This document shows positions 1-5,717 of a stretch of 5,717 bases of DNA, one piece after another. The DNA lies in assembly GCA_913062735.1 (NCBI GenBank), contig CAJXWI010000194.1, positions 1 through 5,717 on the forward strand, given 5' to 3'. This DNA is from an uncultured Arcobacter sp. Lineage in GTDB: Bacteria; Campylobacterota; Campylobacteria; Campylobacterales; Arcobacteraceae. The notes beneath the pieces are model-generated. The model was not told the DNA's origin, did not search any database, and saw only the letters and a list, made by a program, of their open reading frames with translations. A program made the position numbers and the translations under genes. Position 1 is the first letter of the stretch. Each line of letters starts with the position of its first letter.

Positions 1-32
1 AAAAAAGGAGAGAGAAAAATATAAGAGACAAT

Positions 33-1244
33 ATGAGAATTAATATTGTTATGTTTTACTTTAATAAAAGGTATTTATTTTTTATTGTAGTTTTAATTAC
101 GTTTAAAAATAGGATAAAAGCTATCGTTAAAGGAAGCGTAGATGTCTTTTTTTTACGGAAAAAATTTCGATTAGAAAACCTTATTGTATCTCCAAGTTCT
201 CATTTTAATAATAATCACAATGGATTAGCTTTTAGTAAGCATGTAGAGGCAATAAAAAGTAAGATTTTTAATTATGATGTAATTTTAACTGGTAACAATT
301 TAAATTCAAAATATTTAAACGTGTCTTCAATTCCTTCTGCTTTATATAAAGTTAAAGCACACTTTAGAAAAAGAACTACTCACAATAATATAATATATGA
401 CTTCTCATCAATTATTAGGTCGGTGGCACTTTCAAAAAATATAAAATTAAATTTCAACCCTAATGATCTTCTTGAATTGATTTCGAAAATTGAGTCGCAC
501 CTATACTTTTATGAAAAAATAATTCCAAATAAGGTGATGATAAAGAAAGTTATTTTTGTTGCATATTATAACATTAATGACCTTGCAATGATTGAAGTCT
601 TAAAGCGAAGAGGTGTTGAGTGTATTGACTATCAACATGGGATTCAAAATAACTACCATCCTATGTACTCTTACTTATCTGGAGTGAGCTCTTCAATCGG
701 AATACCGACAACATTTTGGGGCTGGGATGGAGTTTCAAAGAAAAGAATTGTTTCGGAGCTTGGTTATGAGAGGTTCGAATTGGTTGGAAATTTATGGTAC
801 GGTACAAAGCTTTATAAAGAGGTCCTTAATAAGTTACAGCGTTCAAAAAAAACAATTCTTGTCGCACTTCAATTATGGCCAGACTATTTCAATTTCGAAT
901 TACTTGATGTTATTAGAAAGGATACTGATTACTTATGGGTTTTTAGAGAGCACCCATTAAATAGAATTTCGCTGGATGATAAAAATAGTATACTAAAAAA
1001 TAATGTAGATATAATTTTTGAAGACATTAATACTATTAGTGTTGAGACAAGCATAAATAGTTGTGATATATGTATTACTGGCTACTCAACTGTAGGTATA
1101 GAGGCTCATCATATGGGTAAGAAAATTATTTTTGTTCATGAGAACGCAAAATTTGGCCTTAGTGATTATATAAATAAAGATAATGATATTTTTTATGCAG
1201 ATACAAGTGAAATGATTTGTTCCATATTGGCTGAGGATGTATAG
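33..1244 (+). CDS. Putative GT-B-fold glycosyltransferase of a surface-polysaccharide cluster, specificity unknown
   Basis: A 403-residue protein that I cannot place in a named family with certainty. The N-terminus is basic and hydrophobic (residues 14-24, YLFFIVVLITF), which could be a short membrane-associating segment. A QHG motif (201-203) is followed by HPMYSY (209-214), then WGWD (229-232), VGN (251-253), a strand-like ILVAL (275-279), FREHP (304-308), and STVGIEAHHMGKK (352-364). A conserved HP after a strand and an S-T-x-G-x-E-A turn near the C-terminus are seen in several GT-B transferases of capsule and LPS clusters, where the second half binds the nucleotide sugar. I infer a cytoplasmic transferase; donor and acceptor are unknown. 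The ATG at 33 has only a weak purine run (AAGAGA, 23-28) in front. The frame stays open to the window edge, so a start further upstream cannot be excluded. It converges on the minus-strand gene 30 bases downstream. Alternatives are a glycerophosphotransferase-like or sialyltransferase-like enzyme. Confidence 0.75.
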   Translation: MRINIVMFYFNKRYLFFIVVLITFKNRIKAIVKGSVDVFFLRKKFRLENLIVSPSSHFNNNHNGLAFSKHVEAIKSKIFNYDVILTGNNLNSKYLNVSSIPSALYKVKAHFRKRTTHNNIIYDFSSIIRSVALSKNIKLNFNPNDLLELISKIESHLYFYEKIIPNKVMIKKVIFVAYYNINDLAMIEVLKRRGVECIDYQHGIQNNYHPMYSYLSGVSSSIGIPTTFWGWDGVSKKRIVSELGYERFELVGNLWYGTKLYKEVLNKLQRSKKTILVALQLWPDYFNFELLDVIRKDTDYLWVFREHPLNRISLDDKNSILKNNVDIIFEDINTISVETSINSCDICITGYSTVGIEAHHMGKKIIFVHENAKFGLSDYINKDNDIFYADTSEMICSILAEDV

Positions 1245-1274
1245 GTGTTTTTTATGATAAAAATATCTAGGGTA

Positions 1275-2411
1275 TTATCTATTATTTTCAATTGTTTTAT
1301 TAAATAACAATATATGCTTATCAATTATAGCATCCCAGCTGTAATTTTTAATGGTGAAATCATAAGCCTCTAAGCCTATTTTATTGGCAAGTCTTTCTGA
1401 ATTAAGAAGTTTTTCCATTTCGGTAGAAATCTCGTTAATTGAAACTTTTGTGCTTATTCCAATATTGTTTTGCTCAAAATCATCAACGCCACACTCATCA
1501 GTAAATATTATCGGTTTTTTTAACATTGCTCCTTCGAGCACAACAATGCTCATCGCTTCTTTTCGAGAGGGGATTACCATCATATAACACTTCGTCAGTG
1601 CGTCTATTTTAGCTTTATGAGCTAGAAACCCTGTAAAGTGAATTCGTTCAGATAAACCTAGTTTAGATGCTTTATTTTCAATTGTAGTTTGTAATCCTTC
1701 ATCTGGACCCGCAAGAACTAAGTCAACTAGAGGGAACTGCTCTGATATTTTAGCGTAAGAGTCAAAAAGAATATCAGGACCTTTAATTTCATTGAGACGG
1801 CCAAGAAATAAAATGAACTTATTATCGGGTAGTTTGGGAACATTATCCGATGGGTTTATTAAATAATCTTTCTGGTCAATGCCATTTGGAATTATCATTA
1901 TGTTTTGATTGTTATAACAACTATTATTTTTAAACTCCACTTCTTCATCTTTATTTATAGCAATTAATGCATTTGCTTTATGTAGTAAATAGTTTCCAAA
2001 AAAGATGTTAAAAAGCATTTTAAGGATTTTGGAGCGACCAAATATGCGCAATGCTCCAGCAGGGCAAATTATATAGGGCACAGAATGCTTTCGTGCATAA
2101 TAGGCAGTAATTACATTGATGAAGGTCCAGTGAGACATCATGTGTATGCAATCTGAATTTATGACAGCAGACTCAATTTTGTGAAACTCACTAATTTTAG
2201 GTAAAAAAAATCGCTTATTAGCAACCTTAAGTAATGTAGTCCTAACATGTTCTAATATTTTTCTGCTGTCTTCTAAGTTGCCAATTTGGAGAGAAAGTAA
2301 CTCTACAGAATGAGATTGACTAGCAAGATAGCTACATAGTTGCTTTGTTCTTGTTGCCGTACCACCGCCTAGCTTCGAATCAACAACATTATTAACGCAG
2401 AGTATTCTCAC
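1275..2411 (-). CDS. Family 4 glycosyltransferase (GT-B, retaining)
   Basis: A 378-residue protein, full length for GT4. The N-terminal acceptor domain opens with MRILCVNNV and a glycine-rich loop, GGGTAT (15-20). The linker carries IPNGID (174-179). The C-terminal donor domain has FLGRLNEIKGPDIL (202-215), with R205 and K210 in the usual phosphate-binding positions. It also has the E-x7-E signature as E285 and E293 inside KEAMSIVVLEGA, and it ends in the common YSWD segment (357-360). This family transfers a sugar from a nucleotide donor with retention, here presumably onto the undecaprenyl-linked repeat unit in the cytoplasm. Specificity cannot be read from the sequence. The start is GTG at 2411-2409, preceded on the minus strand by GGA six bases away. 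This is the only minus-strand gene in the window: its 3' end faces the first gene and its 5' end diverges from the family 2 gene. It appears intact, with all motifs present. Confidence 0.9.
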   Translation of the reverse strand: MRILCVNNVVDSKLGGGTATRTKQLCSYLASQSHSVELLSLQIGNLEDSRKILEHVRTTLLKVANKRFFLPKISEFHKIESAVINSDCIHMMSHWTFINVITAYYARKHSVPYIICPAGALRIFGRSKILKMLFNIFFGNYLLHKANALIAINKDEEVEFKNNSCYNNQNIMIIPNGIDQKDYLINPSDNVPKLPDNKFILFLGRLNEIKGPDILFDSYAKISEQFPLVDLVLAGPDEGLQTTIENKASKLGLSERIHFTGFLAHKAKIDALTKCYMMVIPSRKEAMSIVVLEGAMLKKPIIFTDECGVDDFEQNNIGISTKVSINEISTEMEKLLNSERLANKIGLEAYDFTIKNYSWDAIIDKHILLFNKTIENNR

Positions 2412-2438
2412 AATTTATCCGGATCAAAAAAATAACTA

Positions 2439-2468
2439 ATAATACATGACGGAGGCTTAATGGATCAA
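2439..2468 (-). promoter_or_regulatory. Predicted sigma-70 promoter for the minus-strand GT4 gene
   Basis: Read on the minus strand, TTGATC (2468-2463) and TATTAT (2444-2439) lie 18 bases apart. They match the -35 and -10 consensus at four and five of six positions. Transcription would begin near 2432, about 20 bases before the GTG start. An inverted gene inside a plus-strand cluster needs its own promoter, which supports the call. The region is AT-rich, so a chance match is possible. Confidence 0.4.
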
Positions 2469-2551
2469 TGTTATTTCATATTCTTTAATAGAGAAGTGTA
2501 AAGTGTGATTTTCTTATATGTATTGTGTCTATTTCTTGAGTGAGGCTCATA

Positions 2552-2578
2552 TTGACTAGCTAATTTTGTTATTATGAA
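2552..2578 (+). promoter_or_regulatory. Predicted promoter for the family 2 glycosyltransferase gene
   Basis: TTGACT (2552-2557) matches five of six -35 bases. The sequence TGTTATTAT (2567-2575) reads as an extended -10, TGnTATTAT, with one mismatch to TATAAT. The spacing between these two is only 12 bases, so they probably do not work as one classical pair. TATGAA (2573-2578) at a 15-base spacing is the alternative. Either would start transcription roughly 20-25 bases before the ATG at 2606. The gene has no plus-strand gene directly upstream to supply read-through, so a promoter is expected here. Confidence 0.4.
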
Positions 2579-2593
2579 TAAAACTTTATTTTT

Positions 2594-2600
2594 GAGGTGG
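2594..2600 (+). promoter_or_regulatory. Shine-Dalgarno site that sets the start of the GT2 gene
   Basis: GAGGTGG sits eight bases (counted from GAGG, 2594-2597) before the ATG at 2606. The in-frame GTG at 2597 lies inside this site and so cannot be the start. The ATG at 2606 is chosen. Confidence 0.75.
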
Positions 2601-2605
2601 AATTA

Positions 2606-3472
2606 ATGGAAGTGCCATTAGTCAGCGTTTATATATGTACTTATAATCGCTCAGTCTTGCTGAAACGAGCTGTTATGTCCGCTTTTGATCAAAGCTACAA
2701 AAATGTTGAAGTTGTTGTTTGTTCTGACAATAGCCAAGATGATACAGATTTAGTTATGCATTACCTGATGAAGACGCATAAAAACCTTAAATACATAAAA
2801 AACCCCATAAATAGTGGGGCTTGTGTGTCTAGAAATAATGCGATAAAAAATTGTACAGGAGACTATATTACAGGGTTAGATGATGATGATTACTTTTATC
2901 CTAGAAGGGTTGAAGCTTTTATTGAGAATTCAAGCTTACTTGATAAATATTCCTTTTTATCTTCTTCATATTACTTTGAAGATAAGAAGCATAAAGTAAG
3001 GTGTATTTTAAATGGTGTTGAAGAGATCGACATAAAAAAAATCGCAAAAAAAAATATCGTGGGTAATCAAATCTTCACTTTGAAGCGTCGGGTGCAGGAT
3101 TTAGGAGGGTTTGATGAAAAGTTGCCTGCGTGGCAGGATCATGAAATGTGGCTTCGGTTAATTTCGTTTCATGGGGCCGCATACAGAATAAACGAGCCCA
3201 CATACTTGATTGACACATCTCATGATCATGAAAGAATCTCAAAAAATATAAATAAAATAAATGTGGCATTTGAAGCGTTACGTGCAAAGTATAATCACCT
3301 GTATAGTGATACTGAGCTATATGCAAATCTAAAAATGAATGTCTATGCGTATCCTGAGTGTCCATTTAATTTATATACAACCTTATCTCATATTAAATAT
3401 AGAGGCCTCTATTCAACCTGTGTTGTTTTGTATCATAAATTATTGAAATTAAAATCGAGAATTATGAAGTAA
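2606..3472 (+). CDS. Family 2 glycosyltransferase (GT-A, inverting)
   Basis: A 288-residue protein with a canonical GT-A N-terminal domain. The first strand is VSVYICTYNR (6-15). SDNSQDDT (40-47) is the nucleotide-binding turn. NSGACVSRNNAI (69-80) is the family's usual N-x-G-x2-x2-R-N segment. DDDDYF (92-97) contains the metal-binding D-x-D. GGFDE (167-171) and WQDHEMWLRL (176-185) form the acceptor side, with D178 and E180 as candidates for the catalytic base. RISKN (210-214) is the flexible-lid region. About 70 residues follow with no recognised domain, ending in a basic tail (KLLKLKSRIMK) that could touch the membrane. The length is usual for O-antigen or capsule GT2 enzymes. It would add one sugar to the lipid-linked repeat unit; the sugar is unknown. 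The start at 2606 is set by a good ribosome-binding site, and the gene has its own predicted promoter. Confidence 0.92.
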   Translation: MEVPLVSVYICTYNRSVLLKRAVMSAFDQSYKNVEVVVCSDNSQDDTDLVMHYLMKTHKNLKYIKNPINSGACVSRNNAIKNCTGDYITGLDDDDYFYPRRVEAFIENSSLLDKYSFLSSSYYFEDKKHKVRCILNGVEEIDIKKIAKKNIVGNQIFTLKRRVQDLGGFDEKLPAWQDHEMWLRLISFHGAAYRINEPTYLIDTSHDHERISKNINKINVAFEALRAKYNHLYSDTELYANLKMNVYAYPECPFNLYTTLSHIKYRGLYSTCVVLYHKLLKLKSRIMK

Positions 3473-3694
3473 TAGTCAACTTATAGGTGGATTAGCACTC
3501 AAATATCGTTTTTTTATATAGAAAACTATCCTGATAGTGTCACTTTTTGGATTCGTGCCTTCCTTTAGCAGTAAGTGTATAATCATCGCTTTGATTTCAT
3601 GTAGCTGCATCCATATTGTTTTTAATAGCTAAATGTCTCCATCATATGGCTGAATTGGAAATGTAGGCGATGTATTGTAATTACCCTCACGGCT

Positions 3695-3725
3695 ACTGAT
3701 ATCTGTATATAAAAATTGTATCAGT
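3695..3725. repeat. Imperfectly spaced inverted repeat, ACTGATA ... TATCAGT
   Basis: ACTGATA at 3695-3701 is repeated as its exact complement, TATCAGT, at 3719-3725, separated by 17 AT-rich bases that include a -10-like TATAAA. It could be an operator half-site pair or a weak RNA hairpin in the fnlA leader. Seven pairs with a long loop may also arise by chance. Confidence 0.35.
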
Positions 3726-3737
3726 GATCTAAAAATA

Positions 3738-3749
3738 GGCAGTAGTGTG
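3738..3749 (+). promoter_or_regulatory. ops-like element (degenerate JUMPStart core)
   Basis: GGCAGTAGTGTG matches the ops consensus GGCGGTAGYNTG at 11 of 12 positions; the single mismatch is A for G at position 4. Ops pauses RNA polymerase and recruits the antiterminator RfaH, and it lies in leaders of O-antigen, capsule and other long operons. CAGTGATCT (3722-3730) just upstream resembles the CAGTGCTCT that opens some JUMPStart sequences, but it sits closer than usual. The element is on the right strand and 35 bases before the fnlA start. The mismatch falls in the part of ops thought to form the small non-template hairpin, so activity is uncertain. Confidence 0.4.
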
Positions 3750-3774
3750 TGTAAAACGCATAAACATATTATTT

Positions 3775-3779
3775 GGTGG
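3775..3779 (+). promoter_or_regulatory. Ribosome-binding site that sets the fnlA start
   Basis: GGTGG lies five bases before GTG at 3785. The longer alternative, TTG at 3773, has no purine-rich site in front and overlaps this one. The protein from 3785 begins MFKDKVLLITGG, the usual beginning of FnlA-family proteins. Confidence 0.6.
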
Positions 3780-3784
3780 TAAAG

Positions 3785-4822
3785 GTGTTTAAAGATAAGG
3801 TTCTATTGATTACTGGTGGTACAGGTTCCTTCGGTAACGCAGTTTTAAGACGATTTCTTGATGGTGATATCGGTGAAATCCGTATATTTTCACGTGATGA
3901 AAAAAAACAAGACGATATGCGTAAAGCATTCAACAATAAGAAACTAAAATTTTATATTGGTGATGTACGTGATGCTCAAAGTATCTCGAATGCAATGCGA
4001 GGTGTTGATTATGTGTTTCATGCTGCAGCGCTCAAGCAAGTTCCATCCTGTGAGTTTTATCCACTTGAAGCTGTTAAAACGAATGTATTGGGTACGGAGA
4101 ATGTTTTAGAAAGTGCCATTTTTCATGGGGTTAGCCGAGTAGTATGTTTAAGTACGGATAAAGCTGTCTATCCTATTAATTCAATGGGTATCTCTAAGGC
4201 AATGATGGAAAAGGTAATTGTTGCTAAGAGTCGTAATCTCATTGGTACTAATACCACAATTTGCACTACCCGCTATGGTAATGTGATGGCTTCTCGTGGC
4301 TCTGTGATTCCATTATTTATTAGACAGATTATCGAAGAAGAGCCCATAACCATTACAGATCCTTCGATGACTCGTTTTATGATGACCTTAGATGACGCGG
4401 TTGATCTAGTCATACATGCTTTTTTAAATGGAGAGAATGGTGATATTTTTGTTCAAAAAGCGCCAGGGGCAACGATAGACGTATTAACTCAAGCAATTTT
4501 TAGCCTAATGGATAAACCTGATCACACCATAAATATTATTGGAACTCGACACGGTGAAAAGCTATTTGAAGCATTATGCAGTCGAGAGGAGATGTTTGTG
4601 GCACAAGATCAAGGTGAATATTATTGTATCCCCGCAGATAATCGTGACTTAAATTATTCCAAATTTTTTGATGAAGGGGAGCAAGATCTTTCTATTGTTG
4701 AAGATTATAATTCACATAATACCGAACGTTTAGATGTTGACGGAATGAAGACCTTATTAAGAAAACTTGATTTCATCGGTGATATTGAGAAAGGAATAAC
4801 CATTGTCCCAGAGGGCATTTAA
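3785..4822 (+). CDS. fnlA: UDP-GlcNAc 4,6-dehydratase/5-epimerase (FnlA/WbvB/WbjB/CapE family)
   Basis: A 345-residue extended short-chain dehydrogenase. It converts UDP-GlcNAc to UDP-2-acetamido-2,6-dideoxy-4-keto-L-hexoses, the first step towards UDP-L-FucNAc or UDP-L-RhaNAc/L-QuiNAc, in the cytoplasm and using bound NADP. Visible motifs in order are the nucleotide-binding TGGTGSFG (10-17), SRDEKKQDDMR (36-46), HAAALKQVPSCE (79-90), STDKAVYP (123-130) with D126 and K127 as the probable catalytic pair, and MGISK (134-138). In MGISK a methionine stands where most of the superfamily has the Y of Y-x3-K, a known trait of the CapE/FnlA group. RYGNVMASRGS (163-173), TDPSMTRF (191-198) and RHGEKLFE (255-262) follow. 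GTG at 3785 is preferred to TTG at 3773. The stop TAA abuts the next gene's ATG, so the two are almost surely translated from one message. GC content looks higher than in the transferase genes upstream. Confidence 0.92.
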   Translation: MFKDKVLLITGGTGSFGNAVLRRFLDGDIGEIRIFSRDEKKQDDMRKAFNNKKLKFYIGDVRDAQSISNAMRGVDYVFHAAALKQVPSCEFYPLEAVKTNVLGTENVLESAIFHGVSRVVCLSTDKAVYPINSMGISKAMMEKVIVAKSRNLIGTNTTICTTRYGNVMASRGSVIPLFIRQIIEEEPITITDPSMTRFMMTLDDAVDLVIHAFLNGENGDIFVQKAPGATIDVLTQAIFSLMDKPDHTINIIGTRHGEKLFEALCSREEMFVAQDQGEYYCIPADNRDLNYSKFFDEGEQDLSIVEDYNSHNTERLDVDGMKTLLRKLDFIGDIEKGITIVPEGI

Positions 4823-5704
4823 ATGAAAATATTAATTGTTGGCGCTACTGGGATGATTGGACATACGTTGTGGATGGGATTAAGTCTCAATCATGATGTA
4901 AGTGTTATTATTCGCAAGGATAAAAAGCAGCTTCCGAATATTCCTAAGATCGAAAATACACAGATATTTGATAATATTGATGTTCTAGACTTTGATAATG
5001 TTGATCATGTTATCTCTATAATTAAACCTGATGTCGTGTTTAATTGCATTGGTATTGTAAAGCAATTAGAAATATCAAGTAATCATCAAGTATGTATCGC
5101 GTTAAATTCTTTATTTCCACATCAATTAGCGCAAGCTTGTGCTCGTTCAAATTCCCGAATGATACAGTTTAGCTCCGACTGTGTGTTTGATGGGGAAAAG
5201 GGGATGTATGTCGAAAGTGATACCCCAAACGCTACTGATCTTTATGGGCGAACGAAAGCGTTAGGTGAAATAGATTATTTATCCAATGTTCTAACCTTGA
5301 GAACCTCTTTTATTGGTCGGGAAATTTTCCCACATGGCGGGCTTGTTAATTGGTTTGAGTCGCAAAAAGGTGGGGCGATAAGAGGGTTTTCAAATGCAAT
5401 TTATTCTGGTTTACCAACAAATACATTTGTTAAAATATTGAATAATTTCATTTTACCTAATAAAAATTTGCACGGTATTTATCATTTGTCAGCAGCGCCT
5501 ATTGATAAATATTACTTGTTAAATCTAATTAAAAAACAATTCAAAGTTGATGTTGAAATTGAATTAGACAAAACCTTTGTTATAGATAGAAGCCTGATAT
5601 CAGACAAGTTTAAATCGGAAACCGGATTTGAACCGCTGGTTTGGGAAGAGCTAATTAAAGATTTGGAAATTAATTCAGAATTTTATAAAGAAATTGAACA
5701 GTAA
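4823..5704 (+). CDS. wbvR: RmlD-like SDR reductase (WbvR/QnlA type) for UDP-L-RhaNAc/L-QuiNAc synthesis
   Basis: A 293-residue extended SDR protein of the dTDP-4-dehydrorhamnose reductase family. It carries the cofactor motif GATGMIG (7-13), NCIG (74-77), SSDCVFDG (117-124) with the expected S/T-D, YGRTK (141-145) as the catalytic Y-x3-K, and RTSFIG (160-165). It should reduce the 4-keto group of the FnlA product with NAD(P)H. FnlB/WbjC/CapF enzymes of the L-FucNAc pathway are about 370 residues with a C-terminal cupin domain. This protein ends at 293 with a short helical tail and no cupin, which favours the WbvR (V. cholerae O37) or QnlA type. It starts at ATG 4823, directly after the fnlA stop, with GAGGG at 4811-4815 as ribosome-binding site. 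The 13 bases after its stop show no terminator and no next start. The matching 2-epimerase (WbvD/QnlB) is expected downstream, outside the window. A general SDR role is certain; the exact sugar is inferred. Confidence 0.82.
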   Translation: MKILIVGATGMIGHTLWMGLSLNHDVSVIIRKDKKQLPNIPKIENTQIFDNIDVLDFDNVDHVISIIKPDVVFNCIGIVKQLEISSNHQVCIALNSLFPHQLAQACARSNSRMIQFSSDCVFDGEKGMYVESDTPNATDLYGRTKALGEIDYLSNVLTLRTSFIGREIFPHGGLVNWFESQKGGAIRGFSNAIYSGLPTNTFVKILNNFILPNKNLHGIYHLSAAPIDKYYLLNLIKKQFKVDVEIELDKTFVIDRSLISDKFKSETGFEPLVWEELIKDLEINSEFYKEIEQ

Positions 5705-5717
5705 AAATACAATAAAA

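Larger units (their letters stand above)
3473..3784 (+). other. Gene-poor 312-base region before fnlA, probable leader or control region
   Basis: No convincing gene is present on either strand. It holds a perfect TATAAT at 3578-3583 with no recognisable -35 at 16-18 bases, a second weak -10-like TATAAA at 3708-3713, a 7-base inverted repeat (3695-3701 and 3719-3725), and an ops-like element (3738-3749) close to the fnlA start. A short weak hairpin (3525-3538) followed five bases later by five T's comes after the GT2 gene and is too weak to call as a terminator. The length and content suggest that fnlA begins a separate transcription unit, or that the region is a scar from an earlier gene exchange. 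Confidence 0.5.

Noticed and set aside
5..10. AAGGAG considered as the ribosome-binding site of the first gene
   Set aside because: It is 22 bases from the ATG at 33, too far. Only a rare ATA codon at 21 lies at suitable distance in frame.
727..960. 77-codon plus-strand frame inside the first gene
   Set aside because: It overlaps the QHG/REHP transferase entirely in another frame, and its product has no recognisable motif. It is a shadow frame.
1249..1263. Palindrome TTTTTATGATAAAAA between the convergent genes, considered as a bidirectional terminator
   Set aside because: The stem is made only of A-T pairs with a three-base loop, so it would be too weak to call as an intrinsic terminator.
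1384..1587. 67-codon plus-strand frame opposite the GT4 gene
   Set aside because: It lies antisense to the E-x7-E domain of the GT4 protein, whose motifs are clear in the minus-strand frame.
2361..2369. GGCGGTGGT on the minus strand, similar to ops
   Set aside because: It encodes the conserved glycine loop of the GT4 protein and lacks the rest of the ops consensus (A at position 7 and TG at positions 11-12).
3075..3365. 96-codon minus-strand frame opposite the GT2 gene
   Set aside because: It is antisense to the conserved GGFDE and QDHEMW region of GT2. Its histidine- and threonine-rich translation looks like reversed coding sequence.
3525..3548. Small hairpin ACTAT-CCTG-ATAGT followed by TTTTT, considered as a terminator after the GT2 gene
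   Set aside because: There are only five pairs with a single G-C, and five bases separate the stem from the T run. Read-through seems likely.

Overview
The window is a piece of a surface-polysaccharide (O-antigen or capsule) gene cluster from an AT-rich Gram-negative bacterium. The gene set, the AT-rich glycosyltransferase genes and the close likeness of the last two proteins to the FnlA/WbvB and WbvR/QnlA families fit a gammaproteobacterium, possibly Vibrio or a relative. That placement is inference. There is no rRNA, tRNA, CRISPR array, recognisable insertion sequence, flippase (Wzx) or polymerase (Wzy) in the window.

Layout. Bases 33-1244 (+) encode a poorly characterised GT-B-like transferase with QHG, REHP and STVGIEA motifs. 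It runs head-on into a family 4 glycosyltransferase on the minus strand (2411-1275). A divergent intergenic region of about 190 bases follows, with a plausible promoter facing each way. Next is a family 2 glycosyltransferase (2606-3472, +). A gene-poor stretch of 312 bases (3473-3784) holds an inverted repeat and an 11-of-12 match to the ops element that recruits RfaH. It leads into two tightly coupled sugar-nucleotide genes: fnlA (3785-4822), a UDP-GlcNAc 4,6-dehydratase/5-epimerase, and a short RmlD-like reductase (4823-5704) that starts on the base after the fnlA stop codon.

How the genes work together. FnlA converts UDP-GlcNAc to a 4-keto-6-deoxy-L-hexosamine intermediate, and the reductase reduces it at C4. 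The reductase is RmlD-like and has no C-terminal cupin domain, so it resembles WbvR/QnlA rather than FnlB/WbjC/CapF. This points to UDP-L-RhaNAc and then UDP-L-QuiNAc, not UDP-L-FucNAc. The C2 epimerase that would finish the pathway is expected just past the right edge. The three transferases would each add a residue, or act in one assembly line, on the growing repeat unit at the cytoplasmic face of the inner membrane.

Most of the window is recognisable polysaccharide biology. The points that deserve a second look are the ops-like leader inside the cluster, the inverted glycosyltransferase gene with its own promoter, the L-QuiNAc pathway prediction, and the uncharacterised first transferase. 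I found no convincing new type of system.
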